10,886 bases of DNA, taken from PALSA-1355 sp041499515 (GTDB taxonomy: Bacteria > Planctomycetota > Planctomycetia > Pirellulales > PALSA-1355). Numbering within the stretch: position 1 is the stretch's first letter; each line of letters starts with the position of its first letter. The notes beneath the pieces were generated by a model. That model was not told the origin of the DNA, searched no databases, and saw only the letters and a list, made by a program, of their open reading frames with translations. Positions 1 through 6,354 of the stretch are shown piece after piece. The stretch is taken from the NCBI GenBank assembly GCA_041499515.1, contig JBGQKM010000211.1, forward strand, positions 1-10,886. The letters are read 5' to 3'. A program made the position numbers and the translations under genes.

Positions 1-2
1 AG

Positions 3-308
3 CAGCTCGGCTCGTTGCTCCCACCGTCCCATGCGACTCGGCCCCGCGGCGGCGAGTCTCAACGTCCGATCATCAAGGTCACGCCCGGCGGCACGAAAGG
101 CACCGCGTCGCAAAGCAATCTGGCGCAGGGGGCTAGCGCTCCGCCGGCTGACGCCGCCAAGCGACACGCATCCACCGCGTCGCAAGGATCCGCGGTTGAT
201 CCGGACTTGATCATCGTGGAAGACGACGCCGTCAGCTCGCCGCAGCCGGTGCCGTTGATGCGCAAGCTTGAGTATCGACAACTCTTCGCCAGGTTGCGCC
301 GCGGTTAA
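3..308 (+). CDS. C-terminal part of an unidentified protein (5' end outside window)
   Basis: The frame is open from the left edge and ends at TAA 306-308, so only about 101 C-terminal residues are visible. Most of this is low-complexity sequence rich in Ala, Ser, Pro, Gly and Thr, typical of a disordered tail. It is followed by an acidic patch (LIIVEDD) and a basic, probably helical end (EYRQLFARLRRG). A TTG at 15 could be read as a start, but nothing supports it and the frame continues upstream. The next gene begins 20 nt downstream on the same strand and encodes a CpsD-like protein, so the two are probably co-transcribed. By context this could be the tail of an exopolysaccharide-locus ATPase (ExeA type) or a Wzc/Wzz chain-length protein, but no diagnostic domain lies inside the window. 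The reading frame is well supported; the identity is a guess. Confidence 0.6.
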   Translation, partial: QLGSLLPPSHATRPRGGESQRPIIKVTPGGTKGTASQSNLAQGASAPPADAAKRHASTASQGSAVDPDLIIVEDDAVSSPQPVPLMRKLEYRQLFARLRRG

Positions 309-316
309 ACGCGCGT

Positions 317-322
317 TGAGGG
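317..322 (+). promoter_or_regulatory. Ribosome binding site of the CpsD-like gene
   Basis: TGAGGG-type purine run ending 6 nt before the ATG at 329. It is one of the few clear Shine-Dalgarno-like sites in the window and it supports the ATG at 329 over the in-frame ATG at 338. Confidence 0.5.
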
Positions 323-328
323 CACGGC

Positions 329-1117
329 ATGAGTCGTATGCTGGAAGCGTTGAAAGCGTTGCAGGACCGGAAGAAAGGCCGCGCGGAAACGGAGATCCCG
401 CCCCAACTACCGATCCAGCCGGCGGCCGGACTGACGACCCTAGCCGACGCGCCACCGAGTCCGAACTTGCTGCAGGACATCCCGAGCGAGCCGGCCCGCC
501 TCGCGCCGCCGCAGCCGGCGCTAGAGCCTTGCGTCTTGCCGACCACGCCGGAGCTGTCCGAACGCTACCACCTGTTGGCCGAACGCATCAGCGAGCAGGT
601 GGCCGCGAATTATTGCAGCGTGCTGTTGTTCGTCGCCCCCAACCGCGCGGCCGATACGTGTTTCTCGATCACGCGTCTGGCCGAGGCGTTCACCCTGCAG
701 TCGGCGGGCAACGTGCTGCTGGTCGACGGCGATTTGCGCCGCGGCCGATTGTCTCAAGCGGTCTGTCCGTCGCGACCTGGCCTGATCGAGGCCATGTCGG
801 CCACGGTTCGCTGGCCGGACGTCATCCATCCGACAAACGTCGAGCGCATGGATTTCGTGCCCCGGGGCAAAAGCCCGATTCCGACCTTCGAGCGGTCGGA
901 GTTTGGCTGGGACGCGCTACGATCCCAATATCGGGTGGTTTTGATCGGTCTGGCCGAGGCCGATTGCCCGGAGACCACCTGGCTGGCGGCCCGCTGCGAC
1001 GGGGTATATTTCGTGGTTTCCCGCCCTCACACCCGCCGCCGCTCAGCCGGCACGACTATCACGGCCCTACGGGCTTGTGGCGCCAGTGTGCTGGGCTGCA
1101 TCGTGGTCAACGATTGA
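329..1117 (+). CDS. CpsD/BY-kinase-like P-loop-fold protein with degenerate nucleotide-binding motifs
   Basis: 262 aa, cytoplasmic by composition. It starts with MSRMLEALKAL, the kind of helix that opens many CpsD/Wzc-type exopolysaccharide tyrosine autokinases, followed by a Pro-rich linker (about residues 22-70). The rest follows the BY-kinase/MinD-like fold in order. A helix at 73-90 (PELSERYHLLAERI) matches the usual 'aEayR.LrtnI' segment. Strand 98-103 leads to the P-loop position, and Walker A' is NVLLVDGDLRRG (128-139). Then come a GLIEAMS segment (151-157), a DFVPRGKSP segment (175-183), and a closing DGVYFVV...GASVLGCIVVND (224-262).
The anomaly is that the Walker A position reads APNRAADTCFS (103-113), with Thr110 where the catalytic Lys should be. 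The Walker B position reads YRVVLIGLAEAD (201-212), with Gly207 where Asp is expected. No C-terminal tyrosine cluster is present. It is therefore probably not an active kinase and more likely a pseudo-enzyme or regulator for exopolysaccharide assembly. Fold assignment is fairly secure; loss of activity is inferred. Confidence 0.8.
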   Translation: MSRMLEALKALQDRKKGRAETEIPPQLPIQPAAGLTTLADAPPSPNLLQDIPSEPARLAPPQPALEPCVLPTTPELSERYHLLAERISEQVAANYCSVLLFVAPNRAADTCFSITRLAEAFTLQSAGNVLLVDGDLRRGRLSQAVCPSRPGLIEAMSATVRWPDVIHPTNVERMDFVPRGKSPIPTFERSEFGWDALRSQYRVVLIGLAEADCPETTWLAARCDGVYFVVSRPHTRRRSAGTTITALRACGASVLGCIVVND

Positions 1118-1131
1118 GCAAATCGGACGGC

Positions 1132-1150
1132 GTGCGTAGAATCTGCGCAC
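1132..1150. other. 19-bp near-perfect palindrome between the CpsD-like gene and the epimerase
   Basis: GTGCGTAGA-A-TCTGCGCAC: 8 of 9 positions are symmetric, and in RNA the odd pair is a G-U wobble, giving a 7-bp stem with a 5-nt loop. It starts 15 nt after the upstream stop codon and 48 nt before the next start. No T-run follows, so it is either a weak terminator/attenuator or RNA-stability hairpin, or an operator-like dyad. The sequence alone cannot decide between these. Confidence 0.35.
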
Positions 1151-1197
1151 TAAAGTTCAGGATATTCAAGCTCGATTGCTGAAGGCCACAAATCACC

Positions 1198-2145
1198 ATG
1201 CGCACGTTTCTGGTCACCGGTGGGGCGGGTTTCATCGGTTCGCACATTGCCGAAGCGCTTGTAGCGCGTGGCGATCGGGTGCGCGTGCTCGACAACCTGT
1301 GCACCGGCCACGTGAGCAACCTGAAGCATCTGGAAAAACAGATCGAGTTCATCGAAGGGGATATTGCCCAGGCCTCGACCGTGGCCGCCGCGGTGCGCGG
1401 AGTCGACTGCGTGTTCCACGAAGCCGCGCTGGCCTCGGTTCCACGCAGCGTCGAACGGCCCTTGGACACCAATGCGGCCTGCGTCACCGGCACCCTGACG
1501 GTGCTCGATGAGGCCCGCAAGGCCGGTGTTCGGCGGCTGGTATACGCCGCCTCGAGCAGCGCATACGGCGACCAGCCGACGTCGTCGAAGCGCGAAACCG
1601 ACCTGCCCGCCCCGATTTCGCCTTACGGCGCGGCCAAGCTGGCCGGCGAAGCGTATTGCCAGGCGTTTACGGCTACGTATGGTTTCGAAACGGTGTGCAT
1701 ACGTTATTTCAACGTCTTTGGCCCGCGGCAAGATCCGCACAGCCAATACTCGGCCGTGATTCCGCTGTTCATCACGGCCATGTTGGCCGGCAAGCAGCCG
1801 ACCATTTATGGCGACGGCCATCAATCGCGAGATTTTACCTACGTAAGTAACGTGGTGCATGGCAACCTGCTGGCCGCCGACGCCGAGGCGAGACGGGTTG
1901 CCGGCCGCACGCTGAACGTGGCCAACGGCCGCAGTACGAGCCTGCTCGAGCTGATCGCGATTCTCAACACTCTGCTCGGCACGCAGATCCAGCCGCTGCA
2001 CGCTCCGTCGCGGGTGGGCGATGTTCGCGAAAGCCTGGCCGACATCACGCAAGCCCGAGAGCGCCTGGCCTACGAGCCGCCGGTCGGATTCGAAGAAGGT
2101 TTGCGCCTCTCGATCGATTACTACCGCGGCATCGCCGGAAAATAA
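1198..2145 (+). CDS. UDP-N-acetylglucosamine/galactosamine 4-epimerase-like (WbpP group), extended SDR
   Basis: 315 aa, soluble NAD-dependent sugar-nucleotide epimerase. The Rossmann motif TGGAGFIGS is at residues 7-15. The catalytic set is the serine cluster in ASSSAYGD (118-125) with Tyr143 and Lys147 in SPYGAAK. Several segments match the WbpP/group 3 UDP-GlcNAc C4-epimerases: AALASVPRSV (76-85), RYFNVFGPRQDP (169-180), YGDGHQSRDFTYVSN (204-218) and GDVRESLADI (274-283). Ser279 in the last segment aligns, from memory, with the small gatekeeper residue (WbpP Ser306) that allows N-acetylated substrates, so UDP-GlcNAc/UDP-GalNAc interconversion is the best guess. It lacks the roughly 20-residue N-terminal extension of WbpP but is otherwise full length. 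A UDP-glucose 4-epimerase role cannot be excluded. The start is the ATG two codons before the first beta strand; no clear RBS is seen. It lies 80 nt downstream of the CpsD-like gene, probably in the same unit, and its role would be precursor supply for surface polysaccharide. Confidence 0.87.
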   Translation: MRTFLVTGGAGFIGSHIAEALVARGDRVRVLDNLCTGHVSNLKHLEKQIEFIEGDIAQASTVAAAVRGVDCVFHEAALASVPRSVERPLDTNAACVTGTLTVLDEARKAGVRRLVYAASSSAYGDQPTSSKRETDLPAPISPYGAAKLAGEAYCQAFTATYGFETVCIRYFNVFGPRQDPHSQYSAVIPLFITAMLAGKQPTIYGDGHQSRDFTYVSNVVHGNLLAADAEARRVAGRTLNVANGRSTSLLELIAILNTLLGTQIQPLHAPSRVGDVRESLADITQARERLAYEPPVGFEEGLRLSIDYYRGIAGK

Positions 2146-2146
2146 T

Positions 2147-2167
2147 CGCGCGGTTTGCCGCCGCGCG
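2147..2167. terminator. Possible bidirectional terminator hairpin between convergent genes
   Basis: A perfect 7-bp GC-rich inverted repeat (CGCGCGG / CCGCGCG, 7-nt loop) begins directly after the epimerase stop (2143-2145) and ends just before the end of the minus-strand MFS gene (2170). The position suits a shared terminator, but neither side has a T-run. Confidence 0.4.
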
Positions 2168-2169
2168 TA

Positions 2170-3417
2170 TCAACGACGGTCGGTCAGGGCGTAGAAAACG
2201 CCGGACAGAATGACGCCAATCGCCAGCACGACGAACGTCGTCGAATACGGCGGTAAGTGGGCCGATTTGCTGTACTCGACCATCTGACCCACGAGCGGCG
2301 CGCCAACCAACGCACCGACGTCGAGCGTGGCCAACATGACGCTCGTTCCCAGCCCGCGATAACGATTGGGAAACGCGGCGCTGCCCCGCGCCGTGACCGA
2401 CGGAAACAACACCGCGTGGGCCATTCCAGCGAAAACCCCCGGCACCATCAGGCCCCACGCATTGGTGACCGGCAAATAGGAAAGCAGACTGAGTGTCAGC
2501 GCCACGAGTCCCATGAGAATCATCGGACGCACGCCAAAGAGCTCGGGAAAGCGGCGCGTGCTGAGCCGGGCCAGAAATGCCGTGCCGGCGTAAACCAAAA
2601 AAAACGTGCCCGTGTGCTCGATACCCAGCTCCTTGGTGAAGGTGGGCAGAAACGTGGTGGGAATCACGAATCCGATCCCCATCACGACCCCCAGCATTAA
2701 CATGCTGCCCGGATGATATCGGCGCAACAGCCAGACCAGCGGCGGCCTGCGGCGGCGGCGGGGCGTGGCCTCGTGGCGCGTGGCCAGTTCGGCGCACACC
2801 AGCGATAACAGCCCCAACGCGGCGGCGACGAAAAACATCGTATTGAGCTCGCCACGCGTGATCGTCTCGTGGCCGCACAACAGGTCACCCAATTGCGGGC
2901 CCAAGGCCATGGCGATGAAGCCGGAGGTGCCCAGCGACCCGATGACTTCCGCCATCCGTTCCAGCGGCAAGCTGCGCGAAACGCTGGTGATCGAAGCCCC
3001 AAACGCGCCGGCCACGCTGGTGGTGTATAAAATGCGCAGCACGAAAATGGCCGGGCCGTTCACGTCGGACACCGCGACGTGTCCCAACAGGCTCAGGGCA
3101 AACAAGGCCATCGACCCCAACCAGATCTTGCGCGGTCCAAAGTGGTCGATGCCAAAGGCCTGAAAAAACCGCATGACCAGGCTGCCGACCATGCCAATGC
3201 CCACGATCAGCCCGACGTTCCATTCCGTGCCGCCCAGATAGAGCACGAAATCGGCATACCGGTACATCAGCGAGATTGCTACCATCAGCGCCGTGTTGGC
3301 GACATAGGCGCACCAAAAAGCGCGGCCGTAAATGCTGGCCGCGCCCAGCGCGGAAGGCCCGGATCGTTCCCGCCCGGATGCGGACGGCTGAACAACGGTC
3401 TCCGGCGAAACGCTCAT
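2170..3417 (-). CDS. MFS family transporter
   Basis: 415 aa from the ATG at 3417; a TTG at 3426 would add three residues and is less likely. This is an inner-membrane secondary transporter. After a polar N-terminus of about 30 residues there are roughly twelve hydrophobic segments in two halves. Between TM2 and TM3 lies a degenerate MFS motif A (GIDHFGPRKIW, residues 90-100). The cytoplasmic loop between TM6 and TM7 carries a run of five arginines (220-224), written in the DNA as a short GC-rich repeat near 2745-2762. The C-terminus is short (ALTDRR). Substrate is unknown; the overall look is that of arabinose-efflux-type or sugar/drug MFS permeases annotated generically. It is convergent with the upstream epimerase and divergent from the GT2 gene, so it breaks the plus-strand series and is probably transcribed alone. 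No Shine-Dalgarno precedes the ATG. Family assignment is strong; I would not guess a substrate. Confidence 0.85.
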   Translation of the reverse strand: MSVSPETVVQPSASGRERSGPSALGAASIYGRAFWCAYVANTALMVAISLMYRYADFVLYLGGTEWNVGLIVGIGMVGSLVMRFFQAFGIDHFGPRKIWLGSMALFALSLLGHVAVSDVNGPAIFVLRILYTTSVAGAFGASITSVSRSLPLERMAEVIGSLGTSGFIAMALGPQLGDLLCGHETITRGELNTMFFVAAALGLLSLVCAELATRHEATPRRRRRPPLVWLLRRYHPGSMLMLGVVMGIGFVIPTTFLPTFTKELGIEHTGTFFLVYAGTAFLARLSTRRFPELFGVRPMILMGLVALTLSLLSYLPVTNAWGLMVPGVFAGMAHAVLFPSVTARGSAAFPNRYRGLGTSVMLATLDVGALVGAPLVGQMVEYSKSAHLPPYSTTFVVLAIGVILSGVFYALTDRR

Positions 3418-3579
3418 GGGCGGCAAAGGGGTGAACGGGGATGTTCAGCGGCGGGCAATCAGCACTAGATTGTAAATGGTGACGGCGTGAACGAATAGGC
3501 GGACAGGCTTCGCAACTCTGGGGTTCGCCGGTTTTTTCGGCGCACAAATCGCCGTTTTATGCGTTTTCGCGGTATCGCC
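3418..3579. promoter_or_regulatory. Divergent promoter region between the MFS and GT2 genes
   Basis: About 160 nt separate the two divergent starts, so promoters for both must lie here. I see no convincing -35/-10 pair. A short hairpin (CGCCG / CGGCG with a T-rich loop, 3526-3542) is the only structure. The assignment rests on gene orientation. Confidence 0.35.
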
Positions 3580-4323
3580 ATGGCCAATCCACATCACACG
3601 CTCGTCACGCTGGCGACCTATAACGAGATCGAAAACCTTCCTCGCCTGGTCGACGAGGTTCTTGCCGCGACACCCGAAGTCGACATGCTGGTCATCGACG
3701 ACAACTCGCCCGACGGCACTGGCACGTGGTGCGACCAAAAGGCGACCGCCGACTCGCGTGTTCGCTGCCTGCACCGTTCCGGAAAACTCGGCCTGGGCAC
3801 CGCCACGATCGCCGGCATGAAGTACGCCATCGAACACGGCTACCGATACGTGCTCAACATGGACGCCGATTTCAGCCACCACCCGCGTTATCTGCGGGCC
3901 ATCCTGGACGGCATGCAGCACCCGGACGGAACACCCGCGGCGGACGTCATGATCGGCTCGCGCTACGTCGCCGGCGGCGCGATCGAGGGCTGGCCGCTGA
4001 AGCGACACCTGATGAGCCGTGGCGTGAATACGTATGCCCGCTGGCTGCTGGGGCTCTCGCCGAAGGATTGCAGCGGGGCGTTTCGCTGTTACCGCACGTC
4101 GCTGTTGGCGCGGGTCGATTTTGACGCGATTCGCTCGCGCGGCTATTCGTTTCAGGAAGAAGTCTTGTGGCATCTGAAGCGTTTGGGCGCGAAATTCGGC
4201 GAAACGCCGATTACGTTCGCCGATCGCGCACTTGGAAAATCAAAGATCGACTCGAAAGAAGCCTGGTCCGCGCTGCGGATTATTCTGACGCTGGGCGTGC
4301 GTCATTGGTTCACACGGCCATAA
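3580..4323 (+). CDS. Polyprenol/dolichol-phosphate mannosyltransferase-like glycosyltransferase family 2
   Basis: 247 aa from ATG 3580; an in-frame ATG at 3559 would add seven residues. I prefer 3580 because DPM1-type proteins begin just before the first strand, LVTLATYNEIENL (8-20). Neither start has an RBS. The GT-A fold motifs are clear: VIDDNSPDGT (38-47) binds the nucleotide, and DAD in NMDADFSHHP (93-102) binds metal and sugar donor. These are followed by GSRYVAGGAIEGW (126-138), the arginine-rich helix KRHLMSRGVN (141-150), CSGAFRCYR (164-172) and GYSFQEEVLW (188-197). All follow the DPM1/Ppm1 pattern. There is no C-terminal membrane domain, as in the soluble DPM1 type, so it would act peripherally at the inner membrane. 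It would transfer a hexose, most likely mannose from GDP-mannose, to a polyprenyl phosphate, giving a lipid-linked donor for glycan or protein glycosylation. The exact sugar is inferred from family. Confidence 0.88.
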   Translation: MANPHHTLVTLATYNEIENLPRLVDEVLAATPEVDMLVIDDNSPDGTGTWCDQKATADSRVRCLHRSGKLGLGTATIAGMKYAIEHGYRYVLNMDADFSHHPRYLRAILDGMQHPDGTPAADVMIGSRYVAGGAIEGWPLKRHLMSRGVNTYARWLLGLSPKDCSGAFRCYRTSLLARVDFDAIRSRGYSFQEEVLWHLKRLGAKFGETPITFADRALGKSKIDSKEAWSALRIILTLGVRHWFTRP

Positions 4324-4410
4324 CCGCTTCGGCCGTCGAGCACCTCGCGCATCCCCCGCCGGCATGTACAATGGATCGAAGCCCACGCGGCAATTCCTCG
4401 GAAAAATCAC

Positions 4411-5385
4411 ATGGCAGTTCTAGTGACGGGCGGCGCCGGATTCATCGGCAGCCATTTGATCGAGCGGCTGTTGGCCCGCCCCGGCGACGCGAGAATCGTC
4501 TGCGTCGATCAATTCAACGACTATTACGATCCGTCGCTCAAGCGCGCCAATGTGGCCGGCTTTGCCGCCAATCCGCGGATCACGATCGTCGAGCGGTCCT
4601 TCTGCGACGCGCCGGCCATGCGGGAACTGCTGGAGAAACACCGTGTAAAGCACGTCGTGCACTTGGGCGCGTATGCCGGCGTGCGGGCCAGTATCGCCAA
4701 CCCTTTTGTCTATGAAGAGAGCAATGTGCGCGGGACGCTGGCAATGCTCGAAGCCGCGCGGGCTTGTCCGGTCGAGCGATTCCTGCTGATCTCGTCGTCG
4801 ACCGTGTATGGTGCGGGCGCAGCCGTTCCATTTCAGGAAGACGCGCCGCTGGGAATGCCGCTGAGTCCCTATGCCGCCACCAAGCGCGCGGCGGAGTTGC
4901 TGGGCCAGACCTATCACCAGCTACACCAGGTTCCGGTCGTGTGCTTGCGGCCATTCAGCGTTTACGGCCCGCGGATTCGCCCCGATCTGGCGATGCGCGT
5001 TTTTGCCGAGTCGATCGTCGGCGGTCGTCCGGTGCCGCTGTTCGGCGACGGTTCGGTGCGCCGCGACTTCACGCACGTGAGCGACATTTGCGACGGCCTG
5101 CTGGCCGCGCTACAGGCCGAACACGTGGTCGGCAAGGCGATCAATCTGGGTCACCACGAACCGGTCGCGATGCGCGACCTGCTGGCGATGCTCGAACAAG
5201 CCCTGGGGCGCAAAGCCATCATCGACCGGCGGCCGGCGTTGGCCTCCGACATGCCCGTGACTTGCGCCGATCTGACGAAAGCGCGGCGGTTGCTGGGCTA
5301 TCAGCCTCGCGTGTCCCTGACCGACGGAATTCGCGACTTCGTGGCCTGGTTTCTGCGGACAACCGCCGGCCAGGCTGCCAAGTGA
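4411..5385 (+). CDS. UDP-glucuronate 4-epimerase-like NAD-dependent epimerase
   Basis: 324 aa extended SDR. The NAD-binding motif TGGAGFIGS is at residues 6-14. The signature DQFNDYYDPSLKRANV (33-48) is typical of UDP-glucuronate 4-epimerases (CapI/LspL/GAE group), as are AGVRASIANPFVY (89-101) and the RPDLA segment (190-194, usually GRPDMA). The catalytic set is SSST (128-131) with Tyr154 and Lys158 in SPYAATK. GDGSVRRDFTHVSDI (212-226) closes the substrate site. The expected reaction is UDP-glucuronate to UDP-galacturonate in the cytoplasm, feeding acidic polysaccharide. The two proteins of this fold in the window are clearly different subfamilies, not a recent duplication. The start ATG is preceded by a weak CGGAAAA run, and the gene follows the GT2 gene by 87 nt on the same strand. 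dTDP-glucose dehydratase or another UDP-sugar epimerase specificity remains possible. Confidence 0.85.
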   Translation: MAVLVTGGAGFIGSHLIERLLARPGDARIVCVDQFNDYYDPSLKRANVAGFAANPRITIVERSFCDAPAMRELLEKHRVKHVVHLGAYAGVRASIANPFVYEESNVRGTLAMLEAARACPVERFLLISSSTVYGAGAAVPFQEDAPLGMPLSPYAATKRAAELLGQTYHQLHQVPVVCLRPFSVYGPRIRPDLAMRVFAESIVGGRPVPLFGDGSVRRDFTHVSDICDGLLAALQAEHVVGKAINLGHHEPVAMRDLLAMLEQALGRKAIIDRRPALASDMPVTCADLTKARRLLGYQPRVSLTDGIRDFVAWFLRTTAGQAAK

Positions 5386-5391
5386 TTTGGC
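5377..5391. terminator. Possible hairpin across the end of the UDP-sugar epimerase
   Basis: GCCAA / TTGGC with loop GTGAT surrounds the stop codon (5383-5385). It can extend outward imperfectly through GGC/GCC to about 5373-5396. It lies in the 18-nt gap between convergent genes, which fits a shared terminator, but it is weak and lacks a T-run. Confidence 0.25.
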
Positions 5392-5403
5392 TTGCCGGCC
5401 GAT

Positions 5404-6138
5404 TTATTTCGGGCCCATCAACTGCGCCACCGTGGGCTCGATCGACGAGGCCCAGATTTCGTAGCCCGGCGGGCTCAAGTGCAAGAAGTCGGGCATGATC
5501 TCCTTGGTCAGCGTGCCATCGGCTGCCAGAAATTTGTCGCCGATGTCGAGAAAGTAAATCATCTGATTGTCGGCCAGCTTGGCGGCGATTTGACTCGCCT
5601 TGGCGTTTTTCTCGCGCTGCGGATTCGGCTTTTCACCGCGCGGGAAGATGGCCAGGATCAACACTTTCGTTTGCGGCAGCTTCGCGCGCAGTTTCTTGAC
5701 GATCGCCTCGATCCCGGCGGCAATTTCTTCGGCCGTGTTGTCCGTGCCATTCGAGTTGTTGGTGCCTATCATCATGATGGCCAGTTTCGGCGCAATGCCG
5801 TCGACGTTGCCGTGATCGAGCCGCCACAGCACGTGCTGTGTGCGATCGCCGCCGATGCCCAAATTCACCGCGTTGCGCGGCGTGTAATACTTGGTCCACA
5901 CATCCTTGCCGTCGCCCTCCCAACCGTGCGTGATCGAGTCGCCGATGAGCAGCAGACCAACGTTGCCTTGCTTGACGCGCTCGTTAAAGCTGGCGTTCCG
6001 GTCCACCCATCCCTTGTCCGTCCGGGGCTCCGGCCGCACCGTCGAGGCAACTTTGTCTTCCGCGCGGCCGATGCTCAAAAGCGCGACGCACACCAGGCTA
6101 CCGGCCAGCAGCAGGCGTGTACCAATTCTCAGATTCAT
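5404..6138 (-). CDS. Secreted SGNH/GDSL-type esterase, PAF-acetylhydrolase beta/gamma-like
   Basis: 244 aa. The N-terminus (MNLRIGTRLLLAGSLV...) is a signal peptide with a hydrophobic core at about 8-22 and a likely cleavage near the Ala at 26, so the mature enzyme is exported. The catalytic blocks are all present in order. Block I is LLIGDSITHGWE with nucleophile Ser68. Block II is GIGGDRTQ (95-101). Block III is GTNNSNGTDN with oxyanion Asn127. Block V is DFLHLSPPGY with Asp217 and His220. The spacing and the DRTQHVLWRL segment are closest to the PAF-AH Ib subunit-like group of SGNH hydrolases. Expected chemistry is hydrolysis of an ester, perhaps an O-acetyl group on a carbohydrate, but the substrate is unknown. 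The frame stays open upstream to 6417; the start at 6138 is chosen because it gives the signal peptide and has a GGGAG RBS. It diverges from the phosphofructokinase gene and converges with the epimerase, so it is a single-gene unit. Confidence 0.9.
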   Translation of the reverse strand: MNLRIGTRLLLAGSLVCVALLSIGRAEDKVASTVRPEPRTDKGWVDRNASFNERVKQGNVGLLLIGDSITHGWEGDGKDVWTKYYTPRNAVNLGIGGDRTQHVLWRLDHGNVDGIAPKLAIMMIGTNNSNGTDNTAEEIAAGIEAIVKKLRAKLPQTKVLILAIFPRGEKPNPQREKNAKASQIAAKLADNQMIYFLDIGDKFLAADGTLTKEIMPDFLHLSPPGYEIWASSIEPTVAQLMGPK

Positions 6139-6146
6139 GGCAAATA

Positions 6147-6151
6147 CTCCC
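6147..6151 (-). promoter_or_regulatory. Ribosome binding site of the SGNH esterase
   Basis: GGGAG on the minus strand, 8 nt before the ATG at 6138. It decides the start against upstream alternatives in the same open frame. Confidence 0.55.
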
Positions 6152-6195
6152 AAGGCGAGATTCACGGGTGTTTTTAGGACGGGGTGCGGTGCAGG

Positions 6196-6230
6196 GCGGC
6201 CCCCGGGCGGGCTTCGTCCGGAGGGGCCGC
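6196..6230 (-). other. Strong GC-rich hairpin in the esterase leader
   Basis: A perfect 8-bp inverted repeat (GCGGCCCC 6196-6203 / GGGGCCGC 6223-6230) can extend inward by about four more pairs past a two-base bulge. It lies between the esterase start and its proposed promoter, so it would form in the mRNA leader about 60 nt ahead of the start codon. No T-run follows on either strand. It may affect stability or translation; function is inferred only from position. Confidence 0.4.
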
Positions 6231-6249
6231 TGGGCAGCGCTTTGGCACT

Positions 6250-6278
6250 AACATAAGCGGCTCGATTCCCCGTGAAAA
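6250..6278 (-). promoter_or_regulatory. Possible sigma70-type promoter of the SGNH esterase
   Basis: Reading the minus strand, TTTTCA (6273-6278) and TATGTT (6250-6255) are separated by 17 nt, four of six matches each. This would give a leader of roughly 100 nt that includes the GC-rich hairpin. It is a by-eye match in a region that must hold a promoter. Confidence 0.3.
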
Positions 6279-6325
6279 GCGGCCCCGGCAAAAAAAGCGC
6301 GGTCTCAGGGCCGGACGGCGAAAAA

Positions 6326-6354
6326 TTGACGTAGATTTGTGAGGCGTTTACGCA
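6326..6354 (+). promoter_or_regulatory. Weak candidate promoter of the phosphofructokinase gene
   Basis: TTGACG (6326-6331) matches the -35 consensus in five of six bases, but the hexamer 17 nt downstream (TACGCA) is poor. It is offered because the divergent 262-nt gap 6139-6400 must contain a forward promoter and this is the best -35 in it. The rest of the gap holds the hairpin and the reverse promoter candidate; I see no ORF in it. Confidence 0.2.

Noticed and set aside
268..1182. 304-codon plus-strand frame overlapping the CpsD-like gene
   Set aside because: The product is low-complexity and Arg/Gly/Pro-rich. The overlapping frame at 329-1117 has the conserved fold and an RBS.
1150..2052. 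300-codon minus-strand open frame opposite the first epimerase
   Set aside because: It is a mirror of the well-supported epimerase, with biased composition and no motif.
3445..4173. 242-codon minus-strand frame opposite the GT2 gene
   Set aside because: It lies antisense to a gene with all DPM1-type motifs, and has no recognisable features of its own.
4367..4372. TACAAT as a -10 box ahead of the second epimerase
   Set aside because: It matches well, but no -35-like hexamer lies 16-18 nt upstream and the gene may be co-transcribed with the GT2 gene, so it is not listed as a feature.
1198..5385. The two epimerase genes as a recent gene duplication
   Set aside because: Shared motifs are those of the extended SDR fold. 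The diagnostic segments differ (SVPRSV and FGPRQDP versus FNDYYDP and RPDLA), so they belong to separate subfamilies.
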